The notes beneath the pieces are model-generated. The model worked only from the letters and a program-made list of their open reading frames with translations. It had not been told where the DNA came from and searched no databases. The translations under genes were made by a program, and so were the position numbers. Source: UBA3537 sp038138145 (GTDB taxonomy: Bacteria > Bacteroidota > Bacteroidia > Flavobacteriales > Flavobacteriaceae). From it: a DNA stretch of 64,000 nt. This document shows, in pieces, positions 60,110 to 64,000 of this stretch; the stretch's first letter is position 1; each line of letters starts with the position of its first letter. The stretch lies in contig JAYQDD010000001.1 in the NCBI GenBank assembly GCA_038138145.1, positions 186,001-250,000 on the forward strand, written 5' to 3'.

Positions 60110-60365
60110 GTTAAAAAAATCCCACAATCTAATTTTTGGACTTATTTGTGACCTTCTGGGCTATGTTTCGTTTATTTTTCCTCCTTTTGATTTTATTTGG
60201 GCTCCGCTATCGGGCTATTTGATGACCAAACTTTACGAAGGGAAAAAAGGAAAAATAGCAGGAATTATTGTCTTTATCGAAGAGGCACTTCCCTTTTTGG
60301 ATGTTATTCCTACATTTACCATCATGTGGATGTATAGCTACTGGAATAAATCCTCCGAAGCTTAG
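60096..60365 (+). CDS. Small conserved membrane protein
   Basis: An 89-residue protein with two hydrophobic segments (about 12-33, IFGLICDLLGYVSFIFPPFDF; and about 55-79, with LPFLDVIPTFTIMWMYSYW). A short basic loop KLYEGKKGKIAG lies between. I do not recognise a named family, though small proteins of this shape occur in Bacteroidota. It overlaps msrA by 14 bases and so is probably translationally coupled. It converges on the next gene with only 3 bases between. The Pro-Phe-Asp-Phe element in the first helix is unusual and may kink it. Confidence 0.7.
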   Translation: MNLHKLKKSHNLIFGLICDLLGYVSFIFPPFDFIWAPLSGYLMTKLYEGKKGKIAGIIVFIEEALPFLDVIPTFTIMWMYSYWNKSSEA

Positions 60366-60368
60366 AAA

Positions 60369-60875
60369 TTATTTATCCAAAAATCGCCCCAATCCAAAGC
60401 GACGCAACATTTTCTTTTCAAAATTCCAAAAAAACGAAAATTGGCCTAGTACAAACCCCCAAAATACAAGAAGAATTTGGTAAAAAATTAAACTCACAAA
60501 TACAAATATAATCCAATACAAAACGGGGCCTAGATTTTCAATAGAAACCCCAAGGAATTTGATGATTGGCCGGCCTACAAAAACAGAAGAGGACCCTGTT
60601 ATCGCAAAAATTATAAAAATACGAATCAATTCCCAGCGCTGTTGCACCTTCCATTTGGACTCTAGTTTATACATACAAAACACACAAAATTTTAGGATAA
60701 TATGCCCTAACACTAAGCCCAATACGAGTTGAATCGCTGTCGAGGTTTGAACTGCTTTTGCGCCTATTTTGTATCCTAAATAGTAGGCACTAAGTGCACC
60801 TAAAAGGGGGTAGATGAGTTGCCAGTTGTGCGTTATTTCCCAAGCGGATTTAAAGCGTTTGATGCGGTTTTTCAT
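60369..60875 (-). CDS. Conserved membrane protein, possibly DUF6787
   Basis: A 168-residue polytopic protein with about four membrane segments (LLGALSAYYLGYKIGA; LVLGLVLGHIILKFCVFCMY; ELIRIFIIFAITGSSSVFVG; LYWIIFVFVSLIFYQILLVF) and a basic C-terminal end (NFEKKMLRRFGLGRFLDK). The repeated W..E and Lys/Arg-rich linkers with WKVQQRWELIRIF and KSAWEITHNWQLIYP match a flavobacterial family often catalogued as DUF6787; the identity is tentative. It lies 36 bases downstream of the DUF937 gene. No function is known. Confidence 0.7.
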   Translation of the reverse strand: MKNRIKRFKSAWEITHNWQLIYPLLGALSAYYLGYKIGAKAVQTSTAIQLVLGLVLGHIILKFCVFCMYKLESKWKVQQRWELIRIFIIFAITGSSSVFVGRPIIKFLGVSIENLGPVLYWIIFVFVSLIFYQILLVFWGFVLGQFSFFWNFEKKMLRRFGLGRFLDK

Positions 60876-60911
60876 GCCCGCAAATATAGTACATTACAGC
60901 GTTTTTTTTAT

Positions 60912-61544
60912 TTATTTTTTGTTAAACAGTTTTCCGAGCAGACCACCTAAGGCGTTGTTGTTTTTTCCAAGCACTGCACCAGCCACATCATCTACGATGG
61001 AACCATCGTTGTCGGCATCCAAAATAGATTCAATAAAGCTTTGATTGTTGTTGTGGAAATTTCCACCAATAAGACCGCCCAACATGTTGGTCAATCCGCT
61101 GGTATCTCTAACTGAAGTTTGACGTTGTTGCTTGCCTAGTAGACCCATAACTACTGGAGCAGCTATTCTTAAAATTTGGCTTACAGAAGAGGCATCCATT
61201 CCAGATTGTTTGCTTAGTGCATTTTGAATGTTCTGCTGACGATTTCCAAAAACATGTCCCAAGATTTTACCCCCATCTTCTTGCACTGCATTGGAGTTAG
61301 ATCCAGAAAAAACAGCTCCTAAGTTATCCAAAATACTACCATCGTGTTTGTTGGATAGCGCACCCATAAGTCCTGCTGCTCCTTTTGGAGAGGACGCATT
61401 GCGTTGCATCGCTTGCAAGAGCACCGGCATGGCCATGTTTAGTAAATTGCTTGTGTTTGATTTTGATTGTCCTGTTTGGTTAGACAAGCCCTCGATGAGT
61501 GATGTTCCCAATTCCCCACCAAGTAAATTCATGATTCCTGACAT
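60912..61544 (-). CDS. DUF937 family protein
   Basis: A 210-residue, Gly-, Asn- and Ser-rich protein of the DUF937 family. The repeated units around MSGIMNLLGGELGTSLIEGL, SNTSNLLNMAMPVLLQAMQR and RIAAPVVMGLLGKQQRQ are the family pattern of short helices. It ends with a low-complexity AVLGKNNNALGGLLGKLFNK. The function is unknown. It is 6 bases downstream of the lectin/T9SS pseudogene and probably cotranscribed with it, so the lesion upstream could affect its expression through polarity. Confidence 0.85.
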   Translation of the reverse strand: MSGIMNLLGGELGTSLIEGLSNQTGQSKSNTSNLLNMAMPVLLQAMQRNASSPKGAAGLMGALSNKHDGSILDNLGAVFSGSNSNAVQEDGGKILGHVFGNRQQNIQNALSKQSGMDASSVSQILRIAAPVVMGLLGKQQRQTSVRDTSGLTNMLGGLIGGNFHNNNQSFIESILDADNDGSIVDDVAGAVLGKNNNALGGLLGKLFNKK

Positions 61545-61550
61545 AGTAGA

Positions 61551-62393
61551 TTATTTAATTATTTTTTTGGTGACAAATTTGCCATTTTTTGTGTGGATTT
61601 TAACAAAATAAACCCCTCGATTCAAAGCTCTAAAATCAATTGTTTTTGATTTTGCTAAATCTTCTGATGAAATGGTTAAAACGCTTTGTGCCAAAGCATT
61701 GAGTACTACCACTTCACGAAGTTCTGTTCCGTTGGTTTCTATGGTAAGAAAATCGACGACTGGATTGGGTTTTACTTCAATATTAGTCTTGAATTCATGC
61801 TTTTTTGTTGAAAGTATCCCTGGATGCTCAATAACGTAATACAATACATTGGTATGGTCTACATCGTTCCATTGCCCAGCAGTGCCCAGTGGCTACCCAT
61901 TTAAAGAGAAAGCTAAACCGTTTTGATTGTTATTGTAGTTGTCGGGTTCAAATCCGCTTGACCAATTGTTGTAAAGTCCACCTACAGCGCTTCCGGTTTT
62001 ATCGCCTTGCCAAAATTGTGTGCTTGTTGCATCATTGTTGCCATCCCAAACCCAATTGCCTTCTGTGGCGATATCATTTCCACCAATCCAAACATAAGCA
62101 CCACCACCGCCGTCTGCAGCAAGGGTATTGTTCGTTGTGATGTTGGCATTGTTGTCTAGTTCATCAAAAATGGCATTTTGTTCCGCCAAATCATTGATTT
62201 CGGTCAAAATTCCGCCTCTTTGGACAGCACATGAAGCCGCATCTACCCATGATTTATTTTCTTTAACAACTTCGTAGGTTTTACTATTGTAGTTAAAAGC
62301 ATAAATGTTTGAAGTATTGGCGCATTGTCCAATGGCCATAAAACTGCCCAAAAAAAGCAGCAGTACAGACAAATTTGAAGTAATTTTTTTCAT
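61551..62393 (-). pseudogene. C-type lectin-like protein with T9SS sorting domain, in-frame stop
   Basis: One frame of 281 codons from ATG 62393 to 61551, interrupted only by TAG at 61893-61895. The first part has a signal peptide (MKKITSNLSVLLLFLGSFMA) and a C-type lectin-like domain with WIGGNDIATEGNWVWDG and EPDNYNN. The sequence after the stop (GTAGQWNDVDH) is the expected WND end of the lectin domain. After it comes a type IX secretion type A domain (VKPNPVVDFLTIET; the usual GVYFVKIHTKNG end). The residue at the TAG sits where a Trp codon is typical, so TGG to TAG is the simplest origin. If not read through, the product loses the calcium-site end and the export signal. Confidence 0.82.
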
Positions 62394-62543
62394 GTTATAA
62401 ATATTTAAACCCAAAAAACAACTCCATTACAAATAGTAACTAACGGTTTTATTGCTTACAATAATGTTTAGTGAAAAGGTAAAATCCGTAGGTCGTCATG
62501 TTGTGTAGAACAGATTTAGGGTTCATATTCGTGTCAAAGATAT

Positions 62544-62577
62544 AAAAAAATCCCAACTAATGCGTTGAGATTTTTTT
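62544..62577 (-). terminator. Terminator after serA
   Basis: Read on the minus strand: AAATCTCAAC, loop GCATTA, GTTGGGATTT (one G-U pair), then seven T. It lies about 45 bases past the serA stop. A TATCTTTG element directly follows (62535-62542) and may be the promoter of the lectin gene. Confidence 0.8.
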
Positions 62578-62620
62578 ATAGTTTTAAGAAATTGAATTTA
62601 TTTCAATGCTTGTGTTGAAT

Positions 62621-63571
62621 TTATTTCAATATGGAAATGATCTGTGCAGCCAATTCCGAGCCAATGCGTTCTTGAGCTTGAGTGGTTGCCGCACCAATAT
62701 GCGGGGTTAGGGACACATTGGGTGTCATCAAGACTTGTACAGCAGGAGTGGGTTCGTTTTCAAATGTATCAACACCTGCAAAACTGAGTTTACCAGATTT
62801 GAGTGCTTCTACCATAGCCACTTCATCGACTACTCCGCCACGCGCCGCATTGACAAGACCAGCGCCATCTTTCATGAGCTCTAATTCGGGCGCTCCAATC
62901 ACAAACTCTTTCTGCGCAGGAACGTGCAAGGTGATAAAATCTGCTTGTTTTAACACATTTTCTTTACTCTCCATAGGGATATCAAAGTCCAAAGACTGTC
63001 CATCAAAAAAGGACACAGAAACCGTAGCTTTTTCCATAAATGGATCAAATGCGATTACATTCATGCCAAGTCCAAGGCCAATTTTGGCGGTAGCTTGACC
63101 AATACGTCCAAAACCGATTACACCTAAAGTTTTACCACTTAACTCAGTCCCTTTGGCGTATGCTTTTTTAAGCGCTTTAAATTTGGTATCACCATCCAAG
63201 GGCATATTACGGTTGGCATCATACAAATAGCGTACACCAGAGAACAGGTGCGCAAAAACGAGCTCTGCTACCGACGCTGAGGAGGCCGCAGGTGTATTGA
63301 TGACATGCAAACCTTTTTCGCGTGCATACTCCACGTCAATGTTATCCATACCAACACCACCACGCCCAATAATTTTTAAGCTTGGACAAGCGTCAATCAA
63401 ATCTTTACGAACTGTTGTTGCACTGCGTACAAGCAAGGCCACAATATTTTCGCTGTTGATGTAATTTTCTAATTGTTCTTGTGCTACAGTAACTGTACTG
63501 ACTTCAAATCCTGCAGCTTCTAATTCTTCAACGCCATTTTTAGAAATACCGTCGTTTGCTAATATTTTCAT
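62621..63571 (-). CDS. serA: D-3-phosphoglycerate dehydrogenase
   Basis: A 316-residue D-isomer-specific 2-hydroxyacid dehydrogenase that starts serine synthesis by oxidising 3-phosphoglycerate. NAD-binding GVIGFGRIGQATAKIGLGLG is at about residues 150-169. RGGVVDE and the catalytic pair around Glu and His (TPHIGAATTQAQERIG) are near the C-terminus. There is no ACT or ASB regulatory domain, so it is the short form. It is 5 bases downstream of serC in the same operon. The family includes related dehydrogenases, but the serC neighbour supports serA. Confidence 0.93.
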   Translation of the reverse strand: MKILANDGISKNGVEELEAAGFEVSTVTVAQEQLENYINSENIVALLVRSATTVRKDLIDACPSLKIIGRGGVGMDNIDVEYAREKGLHVINTPAASSASVAELVFAHLFSGVRYLYDANRNMPLDGDTKFKALKKAYAKGTELSGKTLGVIGFGRIGQATAKIGLGLGMNVIAFDPFMEKATVSVSFFDGQSLDFDIPMESKENVLKQADFITLHVPAQKEFVIGAPELELMKDGAGLVNAARGGVVDEVAMVEALKSGKLSFAGVDTFENEPTPAVQVLMTPNVSLTPHIGAATTQAQERIGSELAAQIISILK

Positions 63572-63576
63572 TTAAT

Positions 63577-64000
63577 TTATGCTTTTCGTTCTAATTCACT
63601 CATAATTTCTACCAATACCTGAACGCTTTCAAGCGTTAGGGCATTATACATAGAGGCCCTGTAACCACCAACACTTCGGTGTCCATTCAAACCATTGATC
63701 CCCGCTTCTTGCCACATGGTGTCAAAAGTTTCTTTTAAATCTTCATTGGCCAAAGTAAAGGTTGCATTCATGGTCGATCGGTCTGCTTTGGCTGCAAATC
63801 CATTAAACAAAGGATTGAGGTCTATTTCGGAATAAATGAGTTGTGCTTTCTTTTCATTTTCTTTTTCAATGGCAGCAATACCTCCTTTGTTTTTTAACCA
63901 TTCTAAGTTGAGCATAGAAGCATACACAGGAAAAACAGGTGGTGTATTGAACATACTGCCCTTGCCAATGTGTACTTTATAGTCCATCATTGAAGGAATT
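63577..64000 (-). CDS. serC: Phosphoserine aminotransferase (C-terminal part, cut by window end)
   Basis: About 141 residues of the C-terminal part are visible; the frame is open to the last base of the window, so the start lies beyond it. Conserved parts are IPSMMDYKVHIGKGSMFNTP, PPVFPVYASMLNLEWLKN, and GLNGHRSVGGYRASMYNA (substrate Arg region). It converts 3-phosphohydroxypyruvate to phosphoserine with PLP and glutamate. It precedes serA by 5 bases, giving a serC-serA operon. No lesion is seen in the visible part. Confidence 0.93.
   Translation of the reverse strand, partial: IPSMMDYKVHIGKGSMFNTPPVFPVYASMLNLEWLKNKGGIAAIEKENEKKAQLIYSEIDLNPLFNGFAAKADRSTMNATFTLANEDLKETFDTMWQEAGINGLNGHRSVGGYRASMYNALTLESVQVLVEIMSELERKA

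Noticed and set aside
1..64000. CRISPR array, insertion sequence, prophage or integron
   Set aside because: I saw no regularly spaced direct repeats, no transposase or integrase, and no run of phage-like genes on either strand.

Overview
The window is chromosomal DNA from a member of the Bacteroidota, most probably the Flavobacteriaceae. The evidence is AT-rich DNA, promoter elements of the Bacteroidota type (TTTG, about 19 bases, TAnnTTTG), type IX secretion components (PorQ and a cargo C-terminal domain), BshB1, a fused CcsBA cytochrome c assembly protein, two-subunit methylmalonyl-CoA mutase, and gene orders known from flavobacteria (parA-parB-DUF5683-dapB-lepB-WbqC; porQ-cmk-LysM-rpsA). 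Genus cannot be fixed from the sequence alone. Almost everything is core metabolism and housekeeping. I see no prophage, insertion sequence, CRISPR array or recognisable defence island, and no gene-free stretch longer than 300 bases.

Layout. 1-310: end of an endonuclease/exonuclease/phosphatase protein. 307-5534 (minus): WbqC-like, lepB, dapB, DUF5683, parB, parA. 5629-6725: a decayed second parA. 6802-11174 (minus): methylmalonyl-CoA mutase subunits with a DivIC/FtsB-like protein and uridine kinase in one overlapping run. 11314-18976: trxB, pheT, OmpA-like lipoprotein, glycosyltransferase, orphan HsdR-N protein, holA, ROK kinase. 19594-23885: YdjM-like protein, PLP lyase with divergent Lrp regulator, lipoamide dehydrogenase 1. 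24071-24693: broken sigma factor. 24694-31584: DEAD-box helicase, chorismate-binding enzyme, tilS, hydrolase, maf, KdsC-like phosphatase, DUF2520. 31735-37874: ccsBA, HAD phosphatase, small membrane ORFs, second transsulfuration-type enzyme, bshB1. 37945-38022: tRNA-His. 38076-46230: M28 peptidase, porin, aroQ, lipoamide dehydrogenase 2, two msrB, M48 lipoprotein, Atg22/UMF1-type transporter. 46384-54860: lon, porQ, cmk, broken LysM gene, rpsA, GapN-like dehydrogenase. 54969-60109: pyrR, pyrB, unknown, rnz, small membrane protein, TIGR02757 protein, LolD-like ATPase, msrA. 60096-64000: membrane proteins, DUF937, broken lectin with T9SS domain, serA, serC (cut by the window end).

How they fit together. 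Several sets share a job: chromosome partition (parAB), envelope biogenesis and secretion (lepB, LolD-like, porQ, T9SS cargo), propionate/succinate carbon flow (mutA/mutB), redox repair (trxB, msrA, two msrB, bshB1), pyrimidine synthesis (pyrR, pyrB) and serine synthesis (serA, serC).

What stands out. Four genes are disrupted by small lesions while all large essential genes are intact: a second parA (in-frame stop plus frameshift), a sigma-70 family gene (1-base deletion), the LysM gene between cmk and rpsA (1-base loss in a homopolymer) and a lectin/T9SS gene (one TAG, probably from a Trp codon). The rpsA leader holds a 12-residue ORF running into a long stem-loop. A sigma-54-like element lies before lon, and the tRNA-His acceptor stem has two U-U oppositions. 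I found no clear new multi-gene system; the rpsA leader and the decayed, extended ParA paralogue are the best candidates for new biology.
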